This document shows positions 26,479 to 35,530 of a DNA stretch of 64,000 nucleotides, one piece after another. The stretch is taken from assembly GCF_003060825.1 (NCBI RefSeq), contig NZ_CP028922.1:4495001-4559000 (forward strand), read 5' to 3'. Below the pieces are notes generated by a model that saw nothing but the letters and a program-made list of their open reading frames with translations, had not been told where the DNA came from and did not search any database. This DNA comes from Paenibacillus sp. CAA11 (GTDB lineage: Bacteria; Bacillota; Bacilli; Paenibacillales; Paenibacillaceae). Made by a program: the position numbers and the translations under genes. The stretch's first letter is position 1. Each line of letters opens with the position of its first letter.

Positions 26479-27633
26479 ATGGAACATCTGATTAACACCC
26501 AGGTTAAAAATATTCAAATCAGCGGAATCCGCAAAATTGCCAACCAGGTCGCGAACTATCCGAATGCCGTCTCTCTGACGATCGGACAGCCGGATTTCCC
26601 GACCCCAACCCACATTCTGGAGGCCGCTCACCGCGCTATTGATGCAGGCCGGACCGTCTATACGCCCAACGCGGGTCTTCCTGAGCTGCGTAAGGCCGCA
26701 GCAGCGTTCATCTCCCGCAAGTATGGGCTGCATTATAACGGACTGGATGAGGTTATCATCACGAATGGAGCCAGCGAGGCGCTGGATATCACGCTAAGAA
26801 CCATCCTGACTCCAGGCGACGAGGTCATTCTGCCAGGACCGATCTATCCTGGTTACGAGCCGCTGATTCGGCTGGCAGGTGCCAAGCCTGTGCTGGTCGA
26901 TACGCGCTCCAGCGGCTTCAAGCTGACGGCCGAACTGATAGCGCCGCATTTGAACGAACGGACCAAGGCCGTCATCCTGGGCTATCCCTCCAATCCGACC
27001 GGCAGGGTCATGAATGCAGTAGAGCTTCAGGACGTCGCCAAGCTGCTGGCAGCGCGGGAGATCTTCGTCATTTCGGACGAAATCTACAGCGAGCTGATCT
27101 ATGACGCGCCGCATGCATCCATTGCCAGCCAGAACGGCATGCGGGAGCGGACTATCATCATCAACGGATTGTCCAAATCCCATTCGATGACAGGCTGGCG
27201 CATCGGCTTCACGCTCGCTCCTGCGAGTCTTACCCAGCACATGGTGAAGGTGCATCAATATAATGTTACATGCGCCAGCTCCATCAGCCAGTATGCGGCT
27301 ATCGAGGCGCTGACGGAAGGCTTTGACGATGCCCTGCCGATGAAGGAAGCTTACCGTAAGCGGCGCGACTATGTTCATGCCCGGCTTACCGCCATGGGCC
27401 TGCCATTGGAGAAGCCTGAAGGAGCGTTCTACATGTTCCCTTCGATCGAACGCTTCGGCATCCCTTCCATGGAGTTCGCCTTAAGGCTGCTGGATGAGGC
27501 CGGGGTCGCTGTAGTGCCAGGCGATGCCTTCTCCGTGTATGGAGAGGGCCATATCCGGATCTCCTATGCGTACAGCCAGGAAGTGTTGGAACAAGGGCTG
27601 GATCGTCTGGAAGGCTTCATTAACAAGCTATAA
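26479..27633 (+). CDS. patA: N-acetyl-LL-diaminopimelate aminotransferase
   Basis: About 384 residues of fold-type I aminotransferase. From ATG at 26479 the protein begins MEHLINTQVKNIQISGIRK and aligns closely with B. subtilis PatA along its length: SLTIGQPDFPTPTH, TPNAGLPELR, PGPIYPGYEPLI, and the pyridoxal-phosphate Lys in INGLSKSHSMTGWRIGF. It transfers the amino group to N-acetyl-2-amino-6-oxopimelate in the acetylase branch of DAP/lysine synthesis. A longer frame starts at 26458, but only 26479 has a (weak) AAGGCAGGT upstream. The other two branch enzymes are encoded convergently at 27703-29681, which supports the assignment. Confidence 0.92.
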   Translation: MEHLINTQVKNIQISGIRKIANQVANYPNAVSLTIGQPDFPTPTHILEAAHRAIDAGRTVYTPNAGLPELRKAAAAFISRKYGLHYNGLDEVIITNGASEALDITLRTILTPGDEVILPGPIYPGYEPLIRLAGAKPVLVDTRSSGFKLTAELIAPHLNERTKAVILGYPSNPTGRVMNAVELQDVAKLLAAREIFVISDEIYSELIYDAPHASIASQNGMRERTIIINGLSKSHSMTGWRIGFTLAPASLTQHMVKVHQYNVTCASSISQYAAIEALTEGFDDALPMKEAYRKRRDYVHARLTAMGLPLEKPEGAFYMFPSIERFGIPSMEFALRLLDEAGVAVVPGDAFSVYGEGHIRISYAYSQEVLEQGLDRLEGFINKL

Positions 27634-27638
27634 CAACA

Positions 27639-27688
27639 AGGGGATGTCCTTTAAGATCACGCTGTGACTCTAAAGGCATCCCCTATTT
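27639..27688. terminator. bidirectional terminator between patA and the deacetylase gene
   Basis: Arms 27639-27653 (AGGGGATGTCCTTTA) and 27671-27684 pair with a single one-base bulge. The T tract on the plus side is short (ATTTAT), so strength is uncertain. Confidence 0.7.
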
Positions 27689-27702
27689 ATGTTCCGATAT
27701 CT

Positions 27703-28845
27703 TTACTTTCCCATCTCTGATTTCCAGGTAAAGTAGTCTGTCATAACACGCACAGCCAGCTTCATGGCGTCTTCATTCGGAGCAAGCTTCGCATGGTGCA
27801 GTCCATAGGGCGTATCTACGCCAAGCCAGAACATGAAGCCCGGAATCCGCTCCAGGAAATAACCGAAGTCCTCTCCCGTCATCGCCTCTGTACACTCCAC
27901 CAGGTTCACATCGCTGCGCTCGCGCAAGAATGACATCAGCTCGCCCGTCACTTCGGCTTCGTTATAAACCTGCCGGTAGTTGGCGCCGTAGTCGATCTCC
28001 GCCTTACAGTCAAATCCCATCTCAATGCCCTTCACGAGAGCCTCGATGCGCGATTTCACCTTGCGCATGGATTCGGCGGACAAAGTGCGGATAGTCCCTT
28101 CCAAGCGGGCTCGTTCGGCAATGATGTTTTGCTTTGTTCCGCCCTCCACTTTGCCGATGGTTACCACCGCCGAGTCCAGCGGGTCAACGTTGCGGGACAC
28201 AATCGTCTGAAGCTGGCCGACCAGCTGGCAGCCGGCCACTACCATATCGTTCGCCTTATGCGGATAGGCTGCATGGCCGCCGGTGCCGATCAGATCGATG
28301 AACAGCTCTGAGGTGTTGGCGAACAGGATGCCCGGGCGCGTAGCGATCGTGCCGACCGGATACTCAGGCGCTACATGCAGCGCCGCGATCTGTTCCGGCA
28401 TCCAGTCTGCCAGCTCCGCGCTCTCCAGCATCGGCTGGGCTCCGCCCGGACCCTCCTCTGCCGGCTGAAATAGCACGATGAGGTCATCCTGCATCGGCTG
28501 CCGGGCAAAGTGAGAGACGATGCCGAGGCCGATCGTCATATGCATATCATGGCCGCAGGCATGCATATACCCTTCATGCTGGGAGCGAAATTCATAGCCG
28601 GTCTCCTCTGTGATCGGAAGTCCGTCCATATCCGCCCGATAACCGAAGCGGCGCCGGGGCGCGGTGCCTTTGATTTTCACAAGTATGCCTGTACGCCAAG
28701 TTCGAACTTCCAGTCTCTCCTGCGGAAGCTTAGCGATGTAATCCAGAAGATAGCGCTGGGTCTTGAATTCCTGAAATCCCGGCTCAGGAATTTGATGCAG
28801 CTCGCGGCGGACGCGAATCAGCTCATTCGGTTCAATCATGCTCAC
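27703..28845 (-). CDS. N-acetyldiaminopimelate deacetylase (M20 amidohydrolase, YkuR-like)
   Basis: 380 residues of the M20D family: metal-binding [24 protein letters not shown] with the catalytic Glu pair, and [10 protein letters not shown]. Its length and the start [18 protein letters not shown] match B. subtilis YkuR, which removes acetate from N-acetyl-LL-DAP. It lies downstream of dapH on the same strand but is separated from it by a clear terminator, so it may be expressed by read-through or its own promoter. No membrane segment; cytosolic. Confidence 0.92.
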   Translation of the reverse strand: MSMIEPNELIRVRRELHQIPEPGFQEFKTQRYLLDYIAKLPQERLEVRTWRTGILVKIKGTAPRRRFGYRADMDGLPITEETGYEFRSQHEGYMHACGHDMHMTIGLGIVSHFARQPMQDDLIVLFQPAEEGPGGAQPMLESAELADWMPEQIAALHVAPEYPVGTIATRPGILFANTSELFIDLIGTGGHAAYPHKANDMVVAGCQLVGQLQTIVSRNVDPLDSAVVTIGKVEGGTKQNIIAERARLEGTIRTLSAESMRKVKSRIEALVKGIEMGFDCKAEIDYGANYRQVYNEAEVTGELMSFLRERSDVNLVECTEAMTGEDFGYFLERIPGFMFWLGVDTPYGLHHAKLAPNEDAMKLAVRVMTDYFTWKSEMGK

Positions 28846-28907
28846 TTCTCCTCAACCTTTCTGTGAATCGAATATATCCCTGCCGCTTCTTGGCAGATCA
28901 GCTTTAA

Positions 28908-28938
28908 CAAAAAGACCCGGCTCTTAGGCTGCCGGGCC
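28908..28938 (-). terminator. terminator between dapH and the deacetylase gene
   Basis: Eight-bp stem (28914-28921 with 28931-28938, GGCCCGGC/GCCGGGTC on the minus strand, one G-U type pair) followed on the minus strand by five T residues. It stands 30 bases after the dapH stop. Confidence 0.75.
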
Positions 28939-28967
28939 TTCTTCTGTAGCGCAAACCGCTTCTCCCC

Positions 28968-29681
28968 TTACAGGGAGCGCAGCTCCTGCAAAATCTCAGT
29001 CTTGGACTTGGTCTTGTCATCTACCTGCTTGATCACGCGCGCCGGCGTACCCGCCACCACGGAGAACGGAGGAACATCCTCGGTAACTACAGCGCCTGCA
29101 GCAACTACAGAGCCTTGTCCGATACGCACGCCTTCAAGCACAACCGCGTTTGCGCCTACCAGCACATCATCTTCCAGCACTACCGGCTGAGCAGAAGGCG
29201 GTTCAATGACGCCAGCCAGGACAGAGCCTGCGCCTACGTGGCACATTTTGCCGACCTTAACGCGGCCGCCGAGAACAGCACCCATGTCGATCATGGTGCC
29301 TTCACCGATTTCCACGCCGATATTGATGACAGCGCCCATCATGATCACAGCGTTATCACCGATTCCCACCATATCGCGAATGATAGCGCCCGGCTCAATG
29401 CGGGCATTGATATTTTTGGTGTCGAGCAGCGGCACAGCCGAATTGCGGCGGTCGTTCTCAACGACATAATCTTCAATTTTACTGCTGTTCGCATCCAGAA
29501 CACTCTTGATTTCGGCCCAGTCGCCGAATACTACACCGCTTCCGCCGGAGATGAAGCTTTGGGAGCCTTCGCCGAAGGACACGGAGTCTAAGTCGCCTTT
29601 GACATATACTTTAACAGGCGTCTTCTTCTTGCTGGTTTTGATCAGGTTGATAACGTCTTCCGTATTCATTTCAATAGACAT
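28968..29681 (-). CDS. dapH: 2,3,4,5-tetrahydropyridine-2,6-dicarboxylate N-acetyltransferase
   Basis: 237 residues with the DapH N-terminal domain ([20 protein letters not shown]) and a left-handed beta-helix of hexapeptides ([40 protein letters not shown], ending in [17 protein letters not shown]). It acetylates tetrahydrodipicolinate with acetyl-CoA, the first step of the acetylase branch. The size and motifs match B. subtilis YkuQ. The ATG follows AAGGAG. About 110 bases of upstream sequence should hold its promoter. Confidence 0.96.
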   Translation of the reverse strand: MSIEMNTEDVINLIKTSKKKTPVKVYVKGDLDSVSFGEGSQSFISGGSGVVFGDWAEIKSVLDANSSKIEDYVVENDRRNSAVPLLDTKNINARIEPGAIIRDMVGIGDNAVIMMGAVINIGVEIGEGTMIDMGAVLGGRVKVGKMCHVGAGSVLAGVIEPPSAQPVVLEDDVLVGANAVVLEGVRIGQGSVVAAGAVVTEDVPPFSVVAGTPARVIKQVDDKTKSKTEILQELRSL

Positions 29682-29795
29682 AAGGGTAACAGCTCCTTCA
29701 CAGCCTTATTCATACGCCGGACCCTCGCGGACAGGCATAAACTACATCCTTTATAGCATAAAAGCAAGGTAGCCGCAATTCATAGCCCTGGATTA

Positions 29796-30497
29796 CTAGC
29801 AGTTATCTCCTATAACTTTATACTTTGGAGCCCGCTTTTTTATACAGCGCATAAGCATAGCATCCCGGATCCCCGTGCAAAGATTGTGTATCCCTCTTCT
29901 TTGACTGGAACTTGCGCACGTCACTGAAACCTCGATAATCGAGAAGCCGCTCATCATAGCCATGGTGGGTAAGAAGCGATGCATGCCATTAAAATAAAAA
30001 AAGTGGTCTGCCACTTCGCGCTTAAATAATTTCATCGGACAATCCGTATCCCGAAGCCGATCCCCTGTAATCCAATTTCGAATGCGATTTCCAAGCTGCA
30101 GAGTTAATAGGCTTCTTAGACTGCTTTTGTAATATATGCGTCTTCCGTTCACAAAGTCCACCTTCGCCATGAAAGGCATGAACTTCAATAAATCCCTGGG
30201 CTCGATCTGATTATCGGTATCCATGAGCGAAATGAGCTCCGAAGTGGACTTATGGATTCCAACCTTAATCGCAGCTGTTTTCCCATAATTGCGGGCCAGA
30301 TGAACCACCTTGACCTGAAGGTCATTCAGAGAAATCTCCTCTAGCACCCGCGCGCTCTGATCTTTACTTCCGTTATTTATAAATATGATTTCATAATTAT
30401 CTATTTTATCTTGGAACGCCTCCGTCATACGGAGATAAAGGTCTAATATCTCATTTTCACCATTGAAAATGGGTACGATCACTGAAAGACGAGTCAT
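29796..30497 (-). CDS. glycosyltransferase family 2 (polyprenyl-phosphate glycosyltransferase-like)
   Basis: About 233 residues; ATG at 30497 follows GGGAGGGG. The GT-A domain is clear: LSVIVPIFNGENEILDLY, EIIFINNGSKDQS, HLARNYGKTAAIKVGIHKS, and the DxD motif in SLMDTDNQIEP. The end diverges: after SIIEVSVTC the usual basic PR-x-x-G-x-SKYG motif of dolichyl/undecaprenyl-phosphate glycosyltransferases is not recognisable, though a tail similar to the family (GIRDAMLMRCIKKRAPKY) returns. No C-terminal membrane helices, so it is a short cytosolic form. A copy of the composite operator also found before the MMPL gene lies about 50 bases upstream, suggesting control by the adjacent two-component system. 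Confidence 0.8.
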   Translation of the reverse strand: MTRLSVIVPIFNGENEILDLYLRMTEAFQDKIDNYEIIFINNGSKDQSARVLEEISLNDLQVKVVHLARNYGKTAAIKVGIHKSTSELISLMDTDNQIEPRDLLKFMPFMAKVDFVNGRRIYYKSSLRSLLTLQLGNRIRNWITGDRLRDTDCPMKLFKREVADHFFYFNGMHRFLPTMAMMSGFSIIEVSVTCASSSQRRGIHNLCTGIRDAMLMRCIKKRAPKYKVIGDNC

Positions 30498-30547
30498 TTG
30501 ATAATCCCCTCCCATGCTGCTAGCATACTGCTAAACAAAATTAGCCG

Positions 30548-30587
30548 CATCGTCCAAAGGGGCGGAGTAGCCTGCCCTTTCGGGCAG
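30548..30587. promoter_or_regulatory. composite operator upstream of the GT2 gene
   Basis: CATCGTCCAAAGG at 30548-30560, then an inverted repeat CTGCCC-TTTC-GGGCAG at 30572-30587. The same two elements with nearly the same spacing occur at 32592-32631. Likely binding site of the neighbouring LuxR-type response regulator; overlaps the region between the regulator's terminator and the GT2 start. Confidence 0.6.
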
Positions 30588-30617
30588 TAAAAAGGACAGG
30601 CGAACTGTCGCATGTCC
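30588..30617 (-). terminator. terminator after the response regulator gene
   Basis: On the minus strand GGACA-T-GCG pairs with CGC-C-TGTCC (30594-30617) around a six-base loop and is followed by TTTTTA. It lies four bases after the response regulator stop and separates the two-component operon from the GT2 gene. Confidence 0.75.
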
Positions 30618-30620
30618 CGT

Positions 30621-31271
30621 CTACATATTCAGTATACGCTGTTCCATCGCTACAGCTACCGCTTGTGAACGACTATCCACCCCAAGCTTGTTATAAATGT
30701 TCGTCAAATGGGATTTGACGGTTCGTTCAGATATGCCTAAATCATGAGCGATTTCTTTGTTCCTAAACCCTTTCACAACACACTGTAAAATATATGTTTC
30801 TTTGTCACTCAGCAGATTTACCTCAGGGCTTGGCGAGCCCTGGGCCTGTCTCTCTCTGGCGCTCATTACCTTCTCCATGATGTCGGCTGAGAGCAGAGCT
30901 TCCCCTCTAACCGCTGATTCTATGTTCCTAAATAGGTTCTCCCGGCTTGTATCCTTGAGCAAATAACCTTTGGCGCCCAAGGCCAGCCCATTAATCATAA
31001 GCTCATCCTCGTTATAAGTCGTTAAAATGATGACAGGTATAGCGGAGCCTTCTCTCTTTAGAACCTTCATCGTTTCCAGACCGCTCATAACCGGCATATT
31101 CAGATCCATCAGAATGACGTCCGGCAGAACTTTGTCAATCATGGCCAAAGCCTCCTGACCATCCTTAGCTTCACCCACTACCTGAAACTGCTCCCCTGTC
31201 TCCAAAATCATCTTCAGACCCTCACGAACAACGAAGTGATCGTCTACAATTAATACTTTGATAACGCTCAT
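30621..31271 (-). CDS. NarL/LuxR-family response regulator (YdfI/LiaR-like)
   Basis: 216 residues: receiver (VLIVDDHFVVREGLK; phospho-acceptor Asp in VILMDLNMPVMSG; Lys in YLLKDTSRENL) and C-terminal LuxR helix-turn-helix (LSDKETYILQCVVKGFRNKE, SERTVKSHLTNIYNKLGV). Its start overlaps the kinase stop (ATGA). With the neighbouring kinase and MMPL exporter the arrangement matches B. subtilis ydfHI-ydfJ. Two copies of a shared operator (30548-30587, 32592-32645) are the likely targets. Confidence 0.93.
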   Translation of the reverse strand: MSVIKVLIVDDHFVVREGLKMILETGEQFQVVGEAKDGQEALAMIDKVLPDVILMDLNMPVMSGLETMKVLKREGSAIPVIILTTYNEDELMINGLALGAKGYLLKDTSRENLFRNIESAVRGEALLSADIMEKVMSARERQAQGSPSPEVNLLSDKETYILQCVVKGFRNKEIAHDLGISERTVKSHLTNIYNKLGVDSRSQAVAVAMEQRILNM

Positions 31272-32464
31272 GTCATTTCTCCCTCTACGAATGGCACATC
31301 CACCGTAATTGTTGTTCCCTCGGAGCTGCTGGTCACGCTCACCTCACCGCCAATGAGTCTAGCCCTTTCCTGAATGCCGAGCAGCCCATAGTGACCTACA
31401 TCTTTGCCAATATCATCTATATTAAATCCAATTCCATCGTCGATCACTTGAATGAACAACCGTTCCTTCTCGTTAAACAGCCTTAGCCTCACCGCGTTGG
31501 CCTGTGCATGCCGTGCAATATTCGTCAGGCTCTCCTTAATGATATGCAAGCTATGTTCCATAATCAGCCTGGATGAACGCTTCGTGAGTTGAATGTCTGT
31601 AAAGACAGGAATCCCTGTGGAATCCTTGAAATGTTGAACCTCGTCCTGAATCGCTTCTTTGAAGTCGATCTCGGAAGACGACTTGAGCCGCAGATTATCG
31701 ATAGCTTTCCTGGCATCCGCCAGTGTCCGACGAGCTTGCTGCATGGATAGCTTAATGATGCTCTGAGCCCTGTCCAGGTTGCCTTGGGTCATATGAGCAT
31801 CTACAGCTTCCAATTGCATCGTTATTCCAGCGACTCCTTGCGCTAACGTATCATGCAAATCCCGGGCCATTCTCTGCCTTTCATTGGATAACGTCAGCTC
31901 CTCCACTTTTTTATGCGCCTCCTGCAAGTCATGAAGGAAGCTCTGTATTCTAAGGCGTTCCTGCACTTGCCGAAAAAACAGCACCGCATAGGCCATAACC
32001 ACAATCAGCATTAATGTGAAAAATGGAAACAGCAGGTGAAGTTCCTCTCGCTCTCCCACAGTTAGAGCCGCATCAAAAAAGACAATAAGACTAGCGAGTG
32101 AGACAAACAATATTCTTTTAATCCGAAAGGAGATGCTCAAACTCTGTGCGATTAAAACAGGAAGCAAACCGATGAGCACAGGTTGATAAGCTTCTCTCAT
32201 TAGAATAGCACATAAGTAAATGAGGATTTCCTGAACTAGAATATAGATCCAAAAGTACTTGCGGCTAATTCTAAAGGAATTCCAATGCAGCGCGCCATGA
32301 ATGATGAATAGTCCCGTGAAAACAGCGCTTTGAAAAATCAATGGATCTATAAGGAACTGCATAATTACAGTCGCGATATATACAATGGAAACCCAAATTA
32401 AAACGGGAAGCCTGGAGGCAAGTAATTCATCAATATGTTCTGCTTTAAATCCCTTATCGTTCAA
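31268..32464 (-). CDS. sensor histidine kinase of the DesK/YdfH type
   Basis: About 398 residues. Several membrane helices in the first ~170 residues, a coiled linker, the HisKA_3 dimerisation site (ERQRMARDLHDTLAQGVAG, phospho-His in RDLHDT), and an ATPase domain (IIKESLTNIARHAQ, IQVIDDGIGF, HYGLLGIQERARLIGG). It would phosphorylate the adjacent LuxR-type regulator in response to a membrane or cell-envelope signal. A frame from ATG 32491 has no ribosome binding site; GAAGGGGG stands seven bases before the TTG at 32464, which is preferred. Confidence 0.92.
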   Translation of the reverse strand: MNDKGFKAEHIDELLASRLPVLIWVSIVYIATVIMQFLIDPLIFQSAVFTGLFIIHGALHWNSFRISRKYFWIYILVQEILIYLCAILMREAYQPVLIGLLPVLIAQSLSISFRIKRILFVSLASLIVFFDAALTVGEREELHLLFPFFTLMLIVVMAYAVLFFRQVQERLRIQSFLHDLQEAHKKVEELTLSNERQRMARDLHDTLAQGVAGITMQLEAVDAHMTQGNLDRAQSIIKLSMQQARRTLADARKAIDNLRLKSSSEIDFKEAIQDEVQHFKDSTGIPVFTDIQLTKRSSRLIMEHSLHIIKESLTNIARHAQANAVRLRLFNEKERLFIQVIDDGIGFNIDDIGKDVGHYGLLGIQERARLIGGEVSVTSSSEGTTITVDVPFVEGEMT

Positions 32465-32591
32465 CTTCAAGCCCCCTTCATTCCTCGCCATCTAATTGCA
32501 TTACAGCGTCTCACGGTGGATCGATATCATACTTACTTAAACTGAAACTTCTATAGTTATCTTTATTGTAAGGGCTGCAGCATTTCTAAGT

Positions 32592-32645
32592 CATCGTCCA
32601 AAGGTGCAGACCCCATCTGCCCAAAAGGGCATGCCCTCTTGGACG
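32592..32645. promoter_or_regulatory. composite operator between kinase and MMPL genes
   Basis: CATCGTCCAAAGG at 32592-32604, GCCC-AAAA-GGGC at 32619-32630 and TTGGACG at 32639-32645; the outer CGTCCAA/TTGGACG pair is itself an inverted repeat. The first two elements recur at 30548-30587. It is well placed to control both divergent genes. Confidence 0.65.
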
Positions 32646-32715
32646 TTATCCTCTCCAGCAATCTACGGTACCATGAGATTCATCTTACAGAAAAAATACT
32701 GGAGGGAAACCTAGC

Positions 32716-34938
32716 ATGGCAAAGTGGTTATATCATATCGGAAAATGGTCTTTCCGTAAAAGAAAGACCGTGCTAATCGCATCCTTAGGCTTACTTATCG
32801 TTGCTATAGCGGCAGGATTAGGCCTGGGCTCTGCGTTCAGCGGAGGGATTAGCATCCCTGGTACTAAATCAGAGAAGGCGATGACCGTGATGAAGGAAGC
32901 CTTCGGGTCAAAGTCCGAAGGGGGCGGCACCATCCGGCTCATCTACAAAGCTCCCCTTAACCAGACATTAGAAACTAGTTCCGTAAAACAACTGATTCAA
33001 GCCACGGAACAAGAAGTCAAGAAAGATCCGGAAGTCGCATCCATTCAGACGGTATATGACGCCAAAACCATAGGGAAAGGCGGCCAGATCGGATATTCTA
33101 CAGTCACCTATAAAGCTGCTGCAGACGACGTCGCGCAAACATCGATTGATCATGTGCTGAAAGCCATAGAGGCTCCTAATTCCAAAGGCCTTCAGACCGA
33201 ACTAGGCGGGACTGTAGCCTTGTCCAAAGTAGAAGCTGGCGGCCCGGCAGAAATGGTCGGTGTTGTCGCTGCATTTGTCATTCTGCTGCTTACATTCGGT
33301 TCCGTTGTCGCAGCAGGCCTCCCAATTTTAACCGCAGTAATTGCCCTAGGAATCGGGATTATGCTCATCCTCATTGGGTCTAACTATATCGAAATCCCAT
33401 CCTTCTCCTTGTCCCTTGCCGGCATGTTGGGACTCGCGGTGGGTATAGACTATGGACTGTTCATCATCTCACGCTTCCGTCAAAACCTAAAACAGGGGAT
33501 GGAGCGGGAAGAAGCAGCGGGAATAGCCAATGCTACGGCGGGAAGCGCGGTCGTATTTGCCGGACTTACTGTATTCATTGCACTTGCCGGACTCACTGTG
33601 ACCGGAATCCCCTTCCTGGGATCTATGGGGATTTCTGCAGCCGTAACTGTATGTATGGCTGTGCTGGTCTCCCTGTTCTGTATCCCGGCATTTCTCGGCT
33701 GTTCCAAGAAGCTATTTATGCCTAAGAAGTCTAAAAAGGCTCTGCCGAATCCTAATCTTAGTGCCAAGGAATCAAAGGCTGATTCGAACTGGTGGGGACG
33801 CTTCGTAACCAAGCACCCGCTCCCTGTCCTGATTGTGTCTGTTCTGCTGCTTGTCGTCATTAGTCTGCCCGTTATTCATATCCATACCGGACTCCCAGAT
33901 AGCTCTTCTAAGTCTGTAGATACTACGGAACGGCGGGGATACGACCTCTTGGCTGAAGGGTTTGGTCCCGGCTTTAACGGTCCACTAGTGGTCGTAGCTC
34001 AAGCAGAGGATTCTGCAAGCGATAAAGCAGCGGCGATCTCTGAAGCAACGAAGGGTCTTGGCGATCTGAGCAACGTCGCTTCTGTCACACCACCGCAAAT
34101 GAATGCGGCTGGCGATACGGCCATGCTTACCATATTACCGAAGACAGGACCGCAAGAGACGGAGACGAGCGATCTGGTCAAGACGATCCGTGAACAGGCG
34201 GAGAACATCAAGGCTGAAGCTCACGTAGAGCTGATGGTAACAGGAGCAACCGCCGTCAATATTGATATGTCGGACAAACTTAACGAGGCGTTACCGGAAT
34301 TTGCAGGGTTGATCGTGGGGCTGGCCTTCATCCTTCTGGCCATCGTATTCCGCTCCATTCTAATTCCAATCAAGGCTGTTGTCGGCTACTTGCTGACGCT
34401 GACAGCCACCCTCGGAGCCGTTGTCTATGTCGTTCAAGACGGGAATTTCATTAGCTTCTTAGGCATTCCTGAGCCTGCCCCTGTGCTCAACTTCCTGCCT
34501 GTCCTTGTCGCAGGGATCCTGTTCGGACTAGCCATGGACTATGAAGTGTTCCTGGTCAGCGGAATGCGAGAGAAGTATGTGCATGAACAGCAGCCCAAAA
34601 AGGCGATTCTCTTCGGAATGAAGCATAGCGGGAAAATTGTACTTGTCGCAGGCTTGATTATGGTCTCCGTGTTTACCAGCTTTATCTTCGGGGATGACAC
34701 GATGGTCAAATCCATGGGGCTTGCGCTCGCACTAGGCATTGTATTCGACGCCTTCATCGTGCGGCTCACCATCGTTCCTGCCGCCATGGCCTTGCTCGGC
34801 AAATCCGCTTGGTATTTCCCGAAATGGCTCGACCGCATTCTGCCTAAGCTTGATATTGAGGGGGAGGCTTTTCAGAAAAAAGAGCCTAAAGAGGAAGAAG
34901 TCCATTATCTTCAACAAGACAAAAGCTATATACAGTAA
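32716..34938 (+). CDS. MMPL/RND-family membrane transporter (YdfJ-like)
   Basis: 740 residues with the twofold RND layout: one helix, an extracellular domain (about 40-175), five or six helices, then a second copy. The Asp-Tyr motifs of MMPL proteins appear in both halves (VGIDYGLFIISR near residue 240 and AMDYEVFLVSGMREKY near 610) and are expected to carry protons. Such proteins export lipids, surfactants or hydrophobic drugs. Divergent from the YdfHI-like genes with the shared operator between them, so probably induced by that system. ATG follows GGAGGG. Substrate unknown. Confidence 0.93.
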   Translation: MAKWLYHIGKWSFRKRKTVLIASLGLLIVAIAAGLGLGSAFSGGISIPGTKSEKAMTVMKEAFGSKSEGGGTIRLIYKAPLNQTLETSSVKQLIQATEQEVKKDPEVASIQTVYDAKTIGKGGQIGYSTVTYKAAADDVAQTSIDHVLKAIEAPNSKGLQTELGGTVALSKVEAGGPAEMVGVVAAFVILLLTFGSVVAAGLPILTAVIALGIGIMLILIGSNYIEIPSFSLSLAGMLGLAVGIDYGLFIISRFRQNLKQGMEREEAAGIANATAGSAVVFAGLTVFIALAGLTVTGIPFLGSMGISAAVTVCMAVLVSLFCIPAFLGCSKKLFMPKKSKKALPNPNLSAKESKADSNWWGRFVTKHPLPVLIVSVLLLVVISLPVIHIHTGLPDSSSKSVDTTERRGYDLLAEGFGPGFNGPLVVVAQAEDSASDKAAAISEATKGLGDLSNVASVTPPQMNAAGDTAMLTILPKTGPQETETSDLVKTIREQAENIKAEAHVELMVTGATAVNIDMSDKLNEALPEFAGLIVGLAFILLAIVFRSILIPIKAVVGYLLTLTATLGAVVYVVQDGNFISFLGIPEPAPVLNFLPVLVAGILFGLAMDYEVFLVSGMREKYVHEQQPKKAILFGMKHSGKIVLVAGLIMVSVFTSFIFGDDTMVKSMGLALALGIVFDAFIVRLTIVPAAMALLGKSAWYFPKWLDRILPKLDIEGEAFQKKEPKEEEVHYLQQDKSYIQ

Positions 34939-34986
34939 AAGAAATTAGCTCAAGCACATTTCTGTTATTGTCCGTGTCACAGCAGC

Positions 34987-35040
34987 AAGCTCCCGGTACT
35001 AAGAGGAATAAACCTCTCTTAGCTCCGGGAGCTTGTTTGT
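34987..35040 (+). terminator. strong terminator after the MMPL gene
   Basis: AAGCTCCCGG (34987-34996) pairs with CCGGGAGCTT (35025-35034), with an inner TAAGAGG/CCTCTTA-like stem, followed by TGTTTGTG. The remaining gap to 35410 has a 109-codon frame (35050-35379) without ribosome binding site or recognisable domain; I do not call it a gene. Confidence 0.82.
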
Positions 35041-35410
35041 GTCGAATCTATGATCAAGCAGCTTCATATGCCTGACGCGGCACTCTTGCCCAATTTGCAC
35101 CTGGCAGACCCAAAGGCCGCTGAGGGGATTCTAGTCAAAGACTTGCTTCACCATTATTCTAGTCTAAGGCTGTCTCAGGCCAATCTTATGCTGAATATGT
35201 ACAAGAGCATGTTTCTAATACTGCAAATAAAGAATAGCTTTACCTCCGTACCTGAAGCGCAGCAAAACAGATTAGCCAGAGGGTACCCCTCCATTTTTAG
35301 CTTTATGCTGCCTACAGACTCTCCCAACATTCCGTCCATCTGGCTTCGGCATATATCATTTCCAATGCTGAGGATATGAAGGGTAGCTGGGCTTTTTTGT
35401 TACTATCCGT

Positions 35411-35530
35411 TTACATTCCTCCAACGGTATCCTGGAGTTGAATAATCTGATGACTATGCGATTGAGCTGGCACAGTAGCAATAAACAAAAAGCTAGCTGC
35501 GGTGAGTAGTAGTATCATTTTCTTTAACAT
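35411..35530 (-). CDS. signalling propeptide of an RRNPP-type system (Phr/NprX-like)
   Basis: A 39-codon gene too short for usual gene callers. It starts with ATG at 35530, preceded by AAAAGGTGTGG at a normal distance, and ends with TAA at 35411-35413. The product has a basic N terminus (MLKKM), a hydrophobic core (ILLLTAASFLFIATV), a likely signal-peptidase site after VPA and a short mature region beginning QSHSH and ending DTVGGM. This is the design of exported pro-pheromones whose C-terminal 5-8 residues are re-imported. Its first 38 bases overlap the receptor gene's 3' end in another frame, as in many receptor-propeptide cassettes. The mature peptide boundary is unknown; residues near LQDTVGGM are the best guess. 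Confidence 0.75.
   Translation of the reverse strand: MLKKMILLLTAASFLFIATVPAQSHSHQIIQLQDTVGGM

Noticed and set aside
29796..29945. possible frameshift at the end of the GT2 gene
   Set aside because: The family's basic motif is missing, but alternate frames do not restore it and a family-like tail follows in frame; treated as divergence.
35050..35379. 109-codon ORF on the plus strand
   Set aside because: No ribosome binding site, no recognisable domain and odd composition; kept only as an unexplained region.
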